NCBI RefSeq assembly: GCF_022378355.1
Contig: NZ_JAKMAJ010000018.1
Coordinates: forward strand, 1-64,000
Direction: 5' to 3'
DNA from: Brenneria bubanii
GTDB taxonomy: Bacteria; Pseudomonadota; Gammaproteobacteria; Enterobacterales; Enterobacteriaceae
Length of the DNA stretch: 64,000 nt
The position numbers and the translations under genes were made by a program. Position 1 is the stretch's first letter. Each line of letters opens with the position of its first letter. This document shows positions 7,770 through 15,890 of the stretch, piece after piece. The notes below the pieces were generated by a model, which was not told the DNA's origin, ran no database searches, and saw only the letters and a list, made by a program, of their open reading frames with translations.

Positions 7770-7801
7770 ACCGCAATACATTAACTGCCGGTAATAACTG
7801 A

Positions 7802-8068
7802 ATGATTCCTAAGCGTTTGAAAACGGCCAGATTAAGAGCGAATCTTACGCAGGAGAGGCTCGGCGTACTGGCTGGTATCGAAGAGGCTACCGCCTATTCG
7901 CGTCTGTCTCATTATGAAAATGGTACGCATAAACCTACGTTTGAATTGGCCTGCGAATTTGCCCGCGTACTCAATGTGCCGGAGTGCTACTTTTACATTG
8001 TTGACGATGAATTCGCAGAAGATGTGCTGAATTTGTACCTTGAGCGTTCCCGACGCAAAGAAAAATAA
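7802..8068 (+). CDS. XRE/Cro-C1 family repressor, copy 2
   Basis: An 88-residue small repressor homologous to the product of 7412-7693: RLKTARLRANLTQERLGVLAG, SRLSHYENGTHKPTF and LNVPECYFYIVDDEFAED align without gaps. The C-terminal tail differs (YLERSRRKEK). Recognition-helix residues differ only slightly (SQYESGTHTP versus SHYENGTHKP), so both may bind related sites. It is followed by a strong hairpin and the convergent integrase gene. Two such repressors in tandem with duplicated operators suggest recent duplication, or heterodimer or immunity-type control. Confidence 0.85.
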   Translation: MIPKRLKTARLRANLTQERLGVLAGIEEATAYSRLSHYENGTHKPTFELACEFARVLNVPECYFYIVDDEFAEDVLNLYLERSRRKEK

Positions 8069-8072
8069 CGCG

Positions 8073-8117
8073 TCTCCCGCCTCACACCATCACTTGCTTA
8101 TGGTGTGAGGCGGGAGA
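8073..8117. terminator. strong hairpin between convergent genes
   Basis: Two perfectly complementary 18-base arms (8073-8090 and 8100-8117) enclose a nine-base loop, between the stop of the XRE gene and the stop of the convergent integrase. There is no clear T-run on either side, but the position fits a bidirectional terminator or transcript-end stabiliser. Confidence 0.6.
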
Positions 8118-8137
8118 GAAAACACGGCTTCATACAA

Positions 8138-9379
8138 TCACCCAATTGCCTTAAGTCCCCGGACCCCGCCTTCCAGTACGCTGCCGTTGTCCGCTGCTTT
8201 CACAAAGTCGGCCCACCATTGCATCATGGGGCGACGTTGTTCCAGATAATCGCTGCGGTTATAGGCCCGGCGTACTTCATTTTTATCTACGTGGGCGAGG
8301 GCGGCTTCGATGACATCGGGTGGAAAGCCTTGTTCATTAAGCGCGGTGCTGGCAATGGAGCGCATGCCGTGTGATACCAGAATGCCGCCTAATCCGGCGC
8401 GTTTGAGCGCGGCGTTGACCGTCTGGCTATTCATTGGCTGTAACGGCTTAATGCGGCTGGGGAAAACATACTCCCGGTGGCTGCTTAAGGGTTTCATTAG
8501 CGCCAGAATCGCCAACGCCTGTTCTGACAGCGGAACGATATGTACCCGCTTCATTTTCATGCGTTCGGCCGGAATGCGCCATTCTTTAGCCTCCAGATCG
8601 ATCTCTTGCCAGCGCGTCTCAGCGGCTTCGACTGGGCGGGTGAGGGTGAGAAGCTGCCACATAAACAGACAGCGGGTCGGTAACTCGATATTTGCTAGCC
8701 GCATCGTTTGCATCAGTTGCGGTAGTTGATCCGGGCGGATACTGGGCATGTGCTTTTTCTGCGGTTTCTCGAACGCCTTGCTGATATTGACGCTGGGAGC
8801 CGCATCGATCAGGCCAACGTTCATGGCATAGATCATCACCTCGTTAATCCGCTGGCATAACCGCCTTACCGTTTCCAGCGCGCCTCTGGCCTGTACCGGC
8901 TGAATAGCCTGCACCAGCGTGCGCGCTTTAATGTCCGTAATGCTGATATCGCCGATGGCGGGGAAGATGTCCTTTTCGAGGGAGCGCTGGATATCGGAGG
9001 CATAGTCGGCGGTGACGCTGCTCTTTTTTAACTGTAGCCAGCGCTCGGCAACGACCTTAAAGGTGTTGGATTGGGTTTCCAGCGCTTGCTTGCGCAATGA
9101 AAGCTGGTGTTCATAAGGGTCAATATCTTTTACCAGCAAGGCGCGGGCCGCTGTACGGCGTTGCCGGGCGTCGGCCAGAGTGACTTCGGGATAAGGGCCA
9201 AAAGTCAGTTTTGCGCGCTTTTTGGTTAAAGGCCGGTAGTAGCGCATTTGCCAAACTTTCCTGCCGCTGCTTTTGATCAGCAGTTGCAGACCGTCGCCGT
9301 CATGCAGTGTGTAATCCGCTTCCTGTGGTTTGGCGGCTTTGATCTCCGTATCGGTGAGGGGTTTTGTTAACCGTGCCAT
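8138..9379 (-). CDS. P4-type tyrosine integrase of the ssrA island
   Basis: A 413-residue phage integrase of the P4/DUF4102 type. The N-terminal arm-binding domain begins LTKPLTDTEIKAAKP and continues through a YTLHDGDGLQLLIKSSG beta sheet and LTFGPYPEVTLADAR. A core-binding domain follows, and then the catalytic domain with Arg in LTRPVEAAE, HxxR in SHGMRS, His in ALAHVDKNEV and the nucleophile in AYNRSDYLEQRR. The Met at 9379 is chosen over upstream Mets because GGAGG lies six bases before it. The gene ends beside the XRE genes and starts 180 bases from the ssrA 3' end, the classical layout of an element that integrates into tmRNA. It appears intact. Confidence 0.92.
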   Translation of the reverse strand: MARLTKPLTDTEIKAAKPQEADYTLHDGDGLQLLIKSSGRKVWQMRYYRPLTKKRAKLTFGPYPEVTLADARQRRTAARALLVKDIDPYEHQLSLRKQALETQSNTFKVVAERWLQLKKSSVTADYASDIQRSLEKDIFPAIGDISITDIKARTLVQAIQPVQARGALETVRRLCQRINEVMIYAMNVGLIDAAPSVNISKAFEKPQKKHMPSIRPDQLPQLMQTMRLANIELPTRCLFMWQLLTLTRPVEAAETRWQEIDLEAKEWRIPAERMKMKRVHIVPLSEQALAILALMKPLSSHREYVFPSRIKPLQPMNSQTVNAALKRAGLGGILVSHGMRSIASTALNEQGFPPDVIEAALAHVDKNEVRRAYNRSDYLEQRRPMMQWWADFVKAADNGSVLEGGVRGLKAIG

Positions 9380-9380
9380 A

Positions 9381-9445
9381 GGTACCTCCATCATTTAGGT
9401 ACCCGCTAAATGGGTACCTGCCTTTCGGGTACCTAAGAAGGTACC
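9381..9445. repeat. five GGTACC-centred repeats at the integrase start
   Basis: The palindrome GGTACC occurs at 9381, 9398, 9413, 9428 and 9440, mostly as GGTACCT or its complement AGGTACC, with spacings of 17, 15, 15 and 12 bases. One overlaps the integrase ribosome-binding site. Candidate arm-type integrase or excisionase sites, or an autoregulatory operator. Confidence 0.7.
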
Positions 9446-9491
9446 TAAAAGTTGTGGAAGCCACAAGATCGCCACAGCGCCCAGAAGACGT

Positions 9492-9525
9492 AAAAAAGCC
9501 CGCAGGGCTTGTGCCATGCGGGCTT
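9492..9525 (-). terminator. terminator downstream of ssrA
   Basis: On the minus strand AAGCCCGCA and TGCGGGCTT form a nine-base-pair stem followed by TTTTT. It lies 35 bases beyond the tmRNA 3' end and would end its precursor transcript. Confidence 0.8.
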
Positions 9526-9541
9526 AGTGGACTTCTTTGAC

Positions 9542-9590
9542 GTTCTATAGAACAAAATTTGGTGGAGCTGGGGGGATTTGAACCCCCGTC
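9542..9590. other. candidate island attachment junction
   Basis: The ssrA 3' end (9560-9590) meets island DNA here, and a perfect 12-base palindrome GTTCTATAGAAC lies at 9542-9553. I searched the left 9 kb by eye for a second copy of the ssrA end and found none, so the other junction is probably outside the window. Confidence 0.35.
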
Positions 9591-9923
9591 CGGAATTACT
9601 CTACCGTTGGTACTACATGCTTAGTCTAATCTTTACATTCGCCTGCCAGCTGCGGATTGACACGCCACTGACAAACTAGCCTGATTGAATTTAACGCTTC
9701 AGCCCCAGGCAGGACATCCACGCGATCTCTTTTGGGTTTGACCTCTCTTGATCCCCGTCCTAAGAGCGGAGGCTAGGGAGAGAGGGCTCTTAGCAGGTTA
9801 TTAAGCTGCTAGGGCGTAGTTTTCGTCGTTTGCGACTATTTTTTTGCGGCTTTTTACGAGGCCAACCGCCCCTCGGCATGCACCTAGGGCTTTGCAAATC
9901 CCGTCGAATCCAGAATCAGCCCC
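9560..9923 (-). ncRNA. ssrA: tmRNA
   Basis: A transfer-messenger RNA of 364 bases read on the minus strand. It begins GGGGCTGATTCTGGATTCG and ends GGTTCAAATCCCCCCAGC followed by TCCACCA, so the tRNA-like domain with encoded CCA is intact. The internal reading frame, at about 9798-9834, encodes the tag ANDENYALAA followed by two TAA stops. The RNA rescues stalled ribosomes with SmpB, which is encoded 49 bases upstream. The 3' segment (about 9560-9590) is the usual integration site for P4-type integrases, and the island integrase lies directly beyond it; the gene remains complete because the element carries the restoring sequence. Confidence 0.97.
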
Positions 9924-9972
9924 AAGAAACTTTCGTTAGTATATCAGAACTTACTACTGCAGTGCCAGCGGC

Positions 9973-10455
9973 TTAGCGGTGTGCGTTCTTCATGATTCGC
10001 GCTTTGTCTAATTTCCATTCGCGTTCTTTAATATCATCACGCTTGTCGTGATCTTTTTTACCTTTCGCTACGCCGATTTTGACTTTGCTCCAGGCGTTCT
10101 TCCAGTACATGGATAAGGCAACCACCGTGTAGCCGTCACGGCTGGTGCGGCCCAGCAGAGAATCGAGTTCCCGTTTGTTAAGCAACAGTTTGCGCGTGCG
10201 TGTCGGATCACAAACAACATGTGAAGAGGCGACGTTGAGCGGTGTGATGGTGGCGCCGAACAGATACGCTTCGCCGTCTCGAAAGGTCACATAGCTGTCG
10301 CTGATGTTGGCTTTGCCCGCACGCAGTGATTTTACTTCCCAACCTTGCAACGAAAGACCGGCCTCAAATTCCTCTTCAATGAAGTATTCGTGGCGGGCAC
10401 GCTTGTTTTGCGCAATGGTCGCGGAACCGGGTTTGTACGCTTTTTTCTTTGTCAT
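9973..10455 (-). CDS. smpB: SsrA-binding protein
   Basis: SmpB, 160 residues, binds the tRNA-like part of tmRNA and delivers it to stalled ribosomes in the cytoplasm. The sequence shows the standard family start ([19 protein letters not shown]), the beta-barrel core ([34 protein letters not shown]) and the basic C-terminal tail ([21 protein letters not shown]) that enters the empty mRNA channel. The Met at 10455 is used; the open frame extends to 10515, but that extension is not family-like. It sits directly upstream of ssrA, as in other enterobacteria, and diverges from ratA. Confidence 0.97.
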   Translation of the reverse strand: MTKKKAYKPGSATIAQNKRARHEYFIEEEFEAGLSLQGWEVKSLRAGKANISDSYVTFRDGEAYLFGATITPLNVASSHVVCDPTRTRKLLLNKRELDSLLGRTSRDGYTVVALSMYWKNAWSKVKIGVAKGKKDHDKRDDIKEREWKLDKARIMKNAHR

Positions 10456-10609
10456 AGTGCCGTCATTATACTGGATGTAAAAGGGAATGAAATCCCCGCC
10501 GAGTGTCTGAGCCATTGTTGATGATATTGTGCGATAGTGCGCGCAGAATTTTCATCTGTCGGCTTATCAGTGCTATTATTTTGCGCGTTTATGAATCACG
10601 GAAAATGCT

Positions 10610-11044
10610 ATGCCGCAGATAAGTCGTTCTGCTCTGGTGCCATTCAGTGCAGAGCAAATGTATCAATTAGTGAATGATGTTTCTTCTTACCCCGCTTTTT
10701 TACCGGGTTGCACTGGCAGCAGGGTGCTTTCTGCCTCGCCGGATGAAATGACCGCCGCGGTTGATGTTTCCAAAGCGGGAATTCGCAAGACGTTTACCAC
10801 ACGCAACACGCTGACCAATAACCATAATATCAATATGCAACTGGTTGATGGTCCTTTTCGTCAATTAAGCGGCGACTGGCGCTTTACGCCATTAAGCAAT
10901 GATGCCTGCAAGGTTGAGCTGCACCTTGATTTTGAATTCACCAATGCGTTGATTGAACTCGCTTTCGGTAAAGTTTTCAAGGAGCTGGCGGGAAATATGG
11001 TGCAGGCGTTCACGCAACGGGCCAAAGAGGTTTATCGTGCCTGA
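10610..11044 (+). CDS. ratA: RatA/Coq10-type START domain protein
   Basis: RatA (YfjG), 144 residues, a single START/SRPBCC domain: [21 protein letters not shown], then [14 protein letters not shown], and a long C-terminal helix ending in [14 protein letters not shown]. Members are described in E. coli as a ribosome-association toxin that binds 50S subunits, while eukaryotic Coq10 relatives bind ubiquinone, so the physiological role is debated. Length and conserved residues are normal. It overlaps ratB by eight bases, is divergent from smpB, and keeps the enterobacterial order. Confidence 0.93.
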   Translation: MPQISRSALVPFSAEQMYQLVNDVSSYPAFLPGCTGSRVLSASPDEMTAAVDVSKAGIRKTFTTRNTLTNNHNINMQLVDGPFRQLSGDWRFTPLSNDACKVELHLDFEFTNALIELAFGKVFKELAGNMVQAFTQRAKEVYRA

Positions 11045-11321
11045 TATTCGGGTGGGGGTGGTTTACGCATTATCGGCGCGTCAATACCTGCGGTCGGTAA
11101 CGCTGACGGAAGGGAGTACCGTCGAGCAGGCGATAGTGGCCTCGGGGTTGCTGGAACTACGTCGCGATATCGATCTACGGAGCAACAAGGTCGGCATCTA
11201 CAGTAAAGCGGTGAAACTGACCGATACGCTTAATGATGGCGACCGCGTTGAGATTTACCGTCCGCTGATCGCCGACCCGAAAGAGCTGCGCCGTCAGCGC
11301 GCCGAGCGCGCAAAAAAATAA
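11037..11321 (+). CDS. ratB: RnfH-family ubiquitin-like protein
   Basis: RatB (YfjF), 94 residues, of the RnfH family with a beta-grasp fold. The sequence starts at GTG 11037 ([18 protein letters not shown]), overlapping the end of ratA by eight bases, and continues [15 protein letters not shown] to [28 protein letters not shown], which is the usual end. Function is unsettled; it is routinely co-encoded with ratA but has not been shown to be an antitoxin. A longer upstream frame exists but is in the wrong register for the family. Confidence 0.93.
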   Translation: MPDIRVGVVYALSARQYLRSVTLTEGSTVEQAIVASGLLELRRDIDLRSNKVGIYSKAVKLTDTLNDGDRVEIYRPLIADPKELRRQRAERAKK

Positions 11322-11354
11322 GGCGTCCGGCGCCTTACTCCCTGCCGTTTGCCC

Positions 11355-11401
11355 GCACAGCGGAAACCTCTGTCGATAAAACAGGGTGGTTTCGCTGTGC
11401 C
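11355..11401. terminator. hairpin between ratB and bamE
   Basis: GCACAGCG/CGCTGTGC arms with AAACC/GGTTT continue into a stem of 13 pairs with one bulge. It sits between the convergent ratB and bamE stops. A shorter GGCG-tccg-CGCC stem lies at 11321-11338. There is no clear T-run. Confidence 0.45.
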
Positions 11402-11430
11402 AGCGCGCTATTCAACGGGGCATCGCCAGG

Positions 11431-11766
11431 TTAATTCAGCGTCGGTTTGTTATCGATGTTGGTCAACACGCCTTCAGCGCCGAAGGTCAGCGTCAACGTT
11501 TGTTGTTTTACGGCTTCATGACCCGGCTGTTGGCGGAATACGTAAAACCAGGTATTGCTGCCGAAGGGATCCTGCATCATTGGCGTACCCAGCGTATAAG
11601 CAACCTGCTGTTTGGTCATGCCGGTATGAATTTTCGCGACGTCACCCGGCGCCAGGTAGTTTCCCTGATTGATGTCCGGCCGATAAACCACTTTCTCTAA
11701 CGTGGAACAACCGGCAGTTAGCATAACAACCACCGCAGCGACGACAGTCAGCGTTTTACAGCGCAT
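11431..11766 (-). CDS. bamE: outer membrane assembly lipoprotein BamE
   Basis: BamE (SmpA), 111 residues, a lipoprotein subunit of the Bam complex that inserts outer-membrane beta-barrels. The signal peptide [16 protein letters not shown] runs into the lipobox LTAGC (Cys19). The mature domain has the SmpA/OmlA features [25 protein letters not shown] and [14 protein letters not shown]. The Met at 11766 begins a proper signal peptide, whereas the frame open to 11862 does not. In E. coli it lies next to recN; here a 7-kb peptide-transport cluster separates them. Confidence 0.95.
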   Translation of the reverse strand: MRCKTLTVVAAVVVMLTAGCSTLEKVVYRPDINQGNYLAPGDVAKIHTGMTKQQVAYTLGTPMMQDPFGSNTWFYVFRQQPGHEAVKQQTLTLTFGAEGVLTNIDNKPTLN

Positions 11767-12322
11767 AGTGATTACATTCCTTAAGGGCATAGGTTGCCGA
11801 TGATAATAGACCTTGCCTGAATTGAAAACCGGCAAGACCCCTGTATGACCCCGGTAAGCCAAAAAAGTTGGGATTTTTTATGGCGGGCTGTCCGTGCCCG
11901 CCCCCCTTCGGTCCGCCGCAAGCGGCGTTTAAAATCGCTCTCGGCGCTTTTTTATGGCGGCATATTATTCGTTGCTGTCCATGACGGACTTCCGGCGTTT
12001 TAGGTTACGCGCCGCGATCGAATCAGACCGGAGACTTCACATCTGATTTTCCGCGCGCTGGAGGAGGCCGAATTATCCGTGTCTGATGGCCGGATGCCCT
12101 TTGCTGTTTTTCTGCAAAAATAACGCATAATCAATACCATTTTTGTTCTTTGTGGTTTCTGTTTGCCTGTGGCAGCATCGCTGTGGACTTAGGTTCTCTT
12201 GTCTTTTGTGCCGTCATTGCGTCCGTCGGCGCTCATCGTTTTTTAAATATGAATACATCATGACTCTATGACTATCCGTTGGCGTCATATCGGCGGGTGA
12301 CTGCGTTTAAAATGAGATCGCT
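11767..12322. other. intergenic region between bamE and peptide transporter
   Basis: About 550 bases with no gene. It must contain the bamE promoter and that of the transporter operon, neither of which I can fix with confidence. A palindromic motif of the form AAAATCGCTcTCGGCG, also found near 24011 and in the 28654 repeats, occurs at 11932-11952 and is followed by six T residues. Confidence 0.5.
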
Positions 12323-13972
12323 ATGCTATTTTCAACTCTGCTTCACTTTTTCTCCGGCGGTAAACTAAAGCAATATGCCGCTACGGCCATGATGGGAACG
12401 CTATTTTTGCTCACCGCCTGTGATGACGCCGGCAGGGAAACTCAAACCTCATCGCCTTCAACGATTCGTTATGCGCTATGGTCATCCCCCAGCGGAAATT
12501 TTCATCCCGAACTTTATTTTACCGATTACGATCGCGCGGTAATTTTCGTCACCTTTGACCGGCTGGTGGAACTGAGTCCGCAGCAGGAATTTACGCCTTC
12601 GCTGGCGACCGGTTATGAATACGCCAACCAGGGGAAAACGCTGATTTTCCATCTGCGCGCCGATGTAAAATGGCATGACGGCAAACCCTTTACCGCCCAG
12701 GATGTGGCCTTTACCTATCAGGCCACGGCGGATGCCAACTGGCCGGCGGATACGCCGGAATTCACCACTCAGCTTGAGGGCTTCGATGCCTATCACAGCG
12801 GCAAGGCGCAGCAGGTGAGCGGCATTAATGTCATTGACGATCATACGGTGAGCTTTACTTTCAAAGCGCCTTACGCTTCGGCGCTAGCTTATTTTGCCGA
12901 TCGTCCGGTGCTGGCGAAACACATATGGCAGAGTACGCCGGTCGCCGAGTGGAGCAATGCGACCGCGTTGTTGAATAATCCGGTGGGTACCGGCCAGTAT
13001 AAAGTGGTGCGCTTCGTACCCGACCAATATGTGGAACTGGCGCGCAATGGTGATTATTTCAAAGGACAGCCGAAAACAGAGCGATTGATTTTTAAAGTCA
13101 GCAACCGCGATACCGCCCAGTCGGAACTGCTGAATGGCGAACTGGATATTGTGGAGCTGTCCTCATTTAACCCTGCGGATTTAAAGCAGTATAAAGATGC
13201 GGGCGTTAATCTGGTGATTCAGAACGGCACCAGCGGCCAGTACATGACGATCAACCATCAGGATCCGATTCTGTCTGACGTGCGCGTGCGTCAGGCGCTG
13301 ATATATGGCATCAACCGGCAGGGGATTATCGATCATTTGCTGTTTGGCCACGGGCAGTTATTCAACGCCAAGGTTCATCCGCAGGATCCGGCGTATTCAC
13401 CGGAGATCAATCACTATAGCTATTCGGTTGAGAAGGCCGGCCAACTGCTGGAACAGGCGGGCTGGCAGAAGGGCGGCGATGGCGTTCGCGTCAAGGATGG
13501 CCGACGTTTGACGCTGACGCTGCATGTCCCCACCGGCAATCGCACTCGCGAACAGTCGGCGGCGATTATTCAGCAGGATCTGAAAAAGCTGGGTATTGAC
13601 GTCAATATCATCATCGGCGATTTCAATTCTACGTTGTCGATCCTGCAAAAGCCATCCACGCCTTACCAACTGCTATTGATGGGCGGCACATTCCGGCCTG
13701 GTCAGTACAGCAATAACTACTGGTGGGAGCGCTTCAGCGACGATCAACTGACTCGACTGGGCGATGAAGCCAACCGTACGGTGGATAACGCCGCGCGCAA
13801 TCAGATTCTTCATCGTTGGGTCGCGCGGCAGAACGAACTGGCGATTCTCGGCTGGCTGTATATACCCAGCATCGGTTATGCGGTGAATTCCCATATCCAT
13901 CACTATCAGCCCTATCCCTATGAACCTTTCCGACAGGCCTATCAGTGGGAGATCGAGCAGACAAGGCCGTAG
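12323..13972 (+). CDS. peptide ABC transporter substrate-binding lipoprotein
   Basis: A 549-residue family 5 solute-binding protein (DppA/OppA/SBP_bac_5). The N-terminus is a lipoprotein signal: a positive start, a hydrophobic stretch and the lipobox LLTAC (Cys33). Typical motifs follow: FDRLVELSPQQEFTPSLATGYE, LRADVKWHDGKPFTAQDVAFTY, NPVGTGQYKVVRF, then VRVRQALIYGINRQGI. Gram-negative peptide-binding proteins are usually free periplasmic proteins, so the lipid anchor is somewhat unusual and would tether it to a membrane. It is the first gene of an operon with two permeases, an M20 peptidase and a double ATPase, so a di- or oligopeptide ligand is likely; the exact ligand is unknown. Confidence 0.88.
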   Translation: MLFSTLLHFFSGGKLKQYAATAMMGTLFLLTACDDAGRETQTSSPSTIRYALWSSPSGNFHPELYFTDYDRAVIFVTFDRLVELSPQQEFTPSLATGYEYANQGKTLIFHLRADVKWHDGKPFTAQDVAFTYQATADANWPADTPEFTTQLEGFDAYHSGKAQQVSGINVIDDHTVSFTFKAPYASALAYFADRPVLAKHIWQSTPVAEWSNATALLNNPVGTGQYKVVRFVPDQYVELARNGDYFKGQPKTERLIFKVSNRDTAQSELLNGELDIVELSSFNPADLKQYKDAGVNLVIQNGTSGQYMTINHQDPILSDVRVRQALIYGINRQGIIDHLLFGHGQLFNAKVHPQDPAYSPEINHYSYSVEKAGQLLEQAGWQKGGDGVRVKDGRRLTLTLHVPTGNRTREQSAAIIQQDLKKLGIDVNIIIGDFNSTLSILQKPSTPYQLLLMGGTFRPGQYSNNYWWERFSDDQLTRLGDEANRTVDNAARNQILHRWVARQNELAILGWLYIPSIGYAVNSHIHHYQPYPYEPFRQAYQWEIEQTRP

Positions 13973-14005
13973 CGTCATGCCCGATAAAAGGAGAGCCAGA
14001 TTATT

Positions 14006-14974
14006 ATGCTGATGGTCTATTTTTTACGCCGACTGCTATTGGTGCTGCCGATTGCCTTGGGGATTTCGCTTCTGGTGTTCTTGTTAATCAATCTGCAGCC
14101 GGGCGATCCCTATGCATTGATGATCGACCCCAACGCGCCGCCGGCGGTGAAAGAGGCGTTGTTGCAGAAAGTGGGTTACTACGACCCGATTTATACCAAA
14201 TATTTCAAATGGTTATTTCGAGTATCGCGGGGGGATTTCGGTTTTTCGCTTCACTACCGCATGCCGGTCTCCGAGGTGATTGCGGGCCGGTTCGGCAATA
14301 CGCTGCTGCTGGCCTGCGCGGCGCTGGCGATTTCGTTTCTGGTATCAATACCCTTAGGTACGCTGGCGGCGCTACATCGTCAGACGTCGCTGGATTATCT
14401 GACGGTCTCCTTCAGTTTTATTTTTTTCTCTATCCCGGCATTTTTCCTCGGCCTGGTACTGATCAAACTGTTCGCGGTGGATCTGCGCTGGTTGCCGGTA
14501 TCAGGCAAGGTCACGCTGGGTAAAACGCTGAGCGGCGTCGATTACGCGCTGGACGTGCTGCGTCATTTGGCGTTGCCGGCGTTGGTGCTTGGGTTGATGA
14601 ACAGCGCGGTGTTTATCAAATACTTACGCAGCAGTCTGATCGGCATCCTGGATCAGGATTTTATGCGTGCCTTACGCGCCAAAGGGCTGTCGAGGAACAA
14701 TATCATCTGGCGGCATGCGCTTAAAAACGCGGCCAGACCGATGATTACCGTACTGTCGCTGGAAATCCCGGTACTGTTTTCCGGCGCGTTGATGACAGAA
14801 ACGGTATTTTCCTGGCCGGGCATCGGCCGACTGAATTATGAAGCGGTACTAAACCGTGATTACAACCTGCTGATGGGGATCATCATGCTGTTGGCGCTGC
14901 TGACGCTGGTGGCCAATCTGTTGGCTGATGTGCTGTATGCGATAGTTGATCCGCGCGTGAGGTACACATCATGA
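14006..14974 (+). CDS. peptide ABC transporter permease, DppB type
   Basis: A 322-residue inner-membrane permease with six predicted helices. The first transmembrane segment (FLRRLLLVLPIALGISLLVF) is followed by the NLQPGDPY motif of DppB/OppB proteins. The EAA loop that contacts the ATPase is at ALRAKGLSRNNIIWRHALKNA. The C-terminus, VVDPRVRY-like (AIVDPRVRY), is typical. GGAG lies 13 bases before the ATG. The stop overlaps the next gene by four bases (ATGA), so the two permeases are translationally coupled and presumably form the heterodimeric channel. Confidence 0.92.
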   Translation: MLMVYFLRRLLLVLPIALGISLLVFLLINLQPGDPYALMIDPNAPPAVKEALLQKVGYYDPIYTKYFKWLFRVSRGDFGFSLHYRMPVSEVIAGRFGNTLLLACAALAISFLVSIPLGTLAALHRQTSLDYLTVSFSFIFFSIPAFFLGLVLIKLFAVDLRWLPVSGKVTLGKTLSGVDYALDVLRHLALPALVLGLMNSAVFIKYLRSSLIGILDQDFMRALRAKGLSRNNIIWRHALKNAARPMITVLSLEIPVLFSGALMTETVFSWPGIGRLNYEAVLNRDYNLLMGIIMLLALLTLVANLLADVLYAIVDPRVRYTS

Positions 14975-15855
14975 GTATGGCTTTGCCGCCGGCGCAGGAT
15001 ACGGCGCCGATGCCCGGCGATAGGGCATGGCGGCGTTTCCGTCATCATGTGCCGGGCGTGGTCGGGCTGGCGGTGTTGGCGCTGATCGTCAGCGTGGTGT
15101 TGATTGCGCCCTGGTTTATGTCGCTTAATCCGGATGATATCGACCTGACGCGCATTGAGTCGTCTCCCTCGATGGAGCACTGGCTGGGAACGGACGAATT
15201 GGGACGCGACGTGCTTACCCGGCTGGTCTATGGCGGGCAGATTTCCGTACTGGTGGCGTTCAGCGCCACGCTGTTGCAGGTAACCATCGGCATTACGCTC
15301 GGTGGTCTGGCCGGTTATTTTGGCAAAGGCGTTGACGCCGTGGTGATGCGTTTCACCGACATCATTATGTGCTTCCCGTTCTACGCCATCGCCATCTCTA
15401 TGGCCGGCCTGCTCGGCGCCAGTACCTGGAACGTGGTGATTATTATTGGCGTGCTGAACTGGACCGGCATAGCAAGGCTAATCCGCGCCGAATTTCTTTC
15501 CTTGTCCAGCCAGGAATATGTGGAAGTCGCTCGCGCGATGAATATCGGGCACTGGCGCATTATTTCCCGCCATTTGCTGCCGAATGCGCTTGGCCCGGTC
15601 ATTGTGTACGCCACGCTGGCGATTGCCACCGGCATCCTGGCCGAGGCCGCACTGAGCTTTCTTGGATTGGGGGTGAAACAACCGACGGCGAGCTGGGGCA
15701 ACATGCTGTCGGCGGCGCAAAACATGCGCATTTTAGGCAATGCCTGGTGGCTATGGCTGCCGCCGGGCGTGATGGTGTTTGTCATGGTGCTGGCGATTAA
15801 CTTTGTCGGTGATGCGCTGCGATATGCGTTTGATCCCACCTCATCGCGGGCGTAA
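14971..15855 (+). CDS. peptide ABC transporter permease, DppC type
   Basis: A 294-residue permease of the DppC/OppC type. A cytoplasmic N-terminus of about 30 residues (WRRFRHHVPGVVGL) leads into the first helix. The LGTDELGRDVLTRLVYGGQIS motif, diagnostic of this subunit, follows, and the EAA loop is at VARAMNIGHWRIISRHLLPN. The end is FVGDALRYAFDP, as usual. It pairs with the upstream DppB-like permease and is followed 35 bases later by the peptidase gene. Confidence 0.92.
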   Translation: MSMALPPAQDTAPMPGDRAWRRFRHHVPGVVGLAVLALIVSVVLIAPWFMSLNPDDIDLTRIESSPSMEHWLGTDELGRDVLTRLVYGGQISVLVAFSATLLQVTIGITLGGLAGYFGKGVDAVVMRFTDIIMCFPFYAIAISMAGLLGASTWNVVIIIGVLNWTGIARLIRAEFLSLSSQEYVEVARAMNIGHWRIISRHLLPNALGPVIVYATLAIATGILAEAALSFLGLGVKQPTASWGNMLSAAQNMRILGNAWWLWLPPGVMVFVMVLAINFVGDALRYAFDPTSSRA

Positions 15856-15890
15856 GGCCATATCGGCAGTCATACAGTGTTGGAGGCAGC

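Noticed and set aside
1-9560. Second copy of the ssrA 3' end as the other attachment site
   Set aside because: Scanning by eye for the GGTGGAGCTGGGGGG-type sequence found no match to the left of 9560.
10610-11321. ratA-ratB as a true toxin-antitoxin pair
   Set aside because: They are conserved housekeeping neighbours of smpB; RatB has not been shown to neutralise RatA, so no special claim is made.
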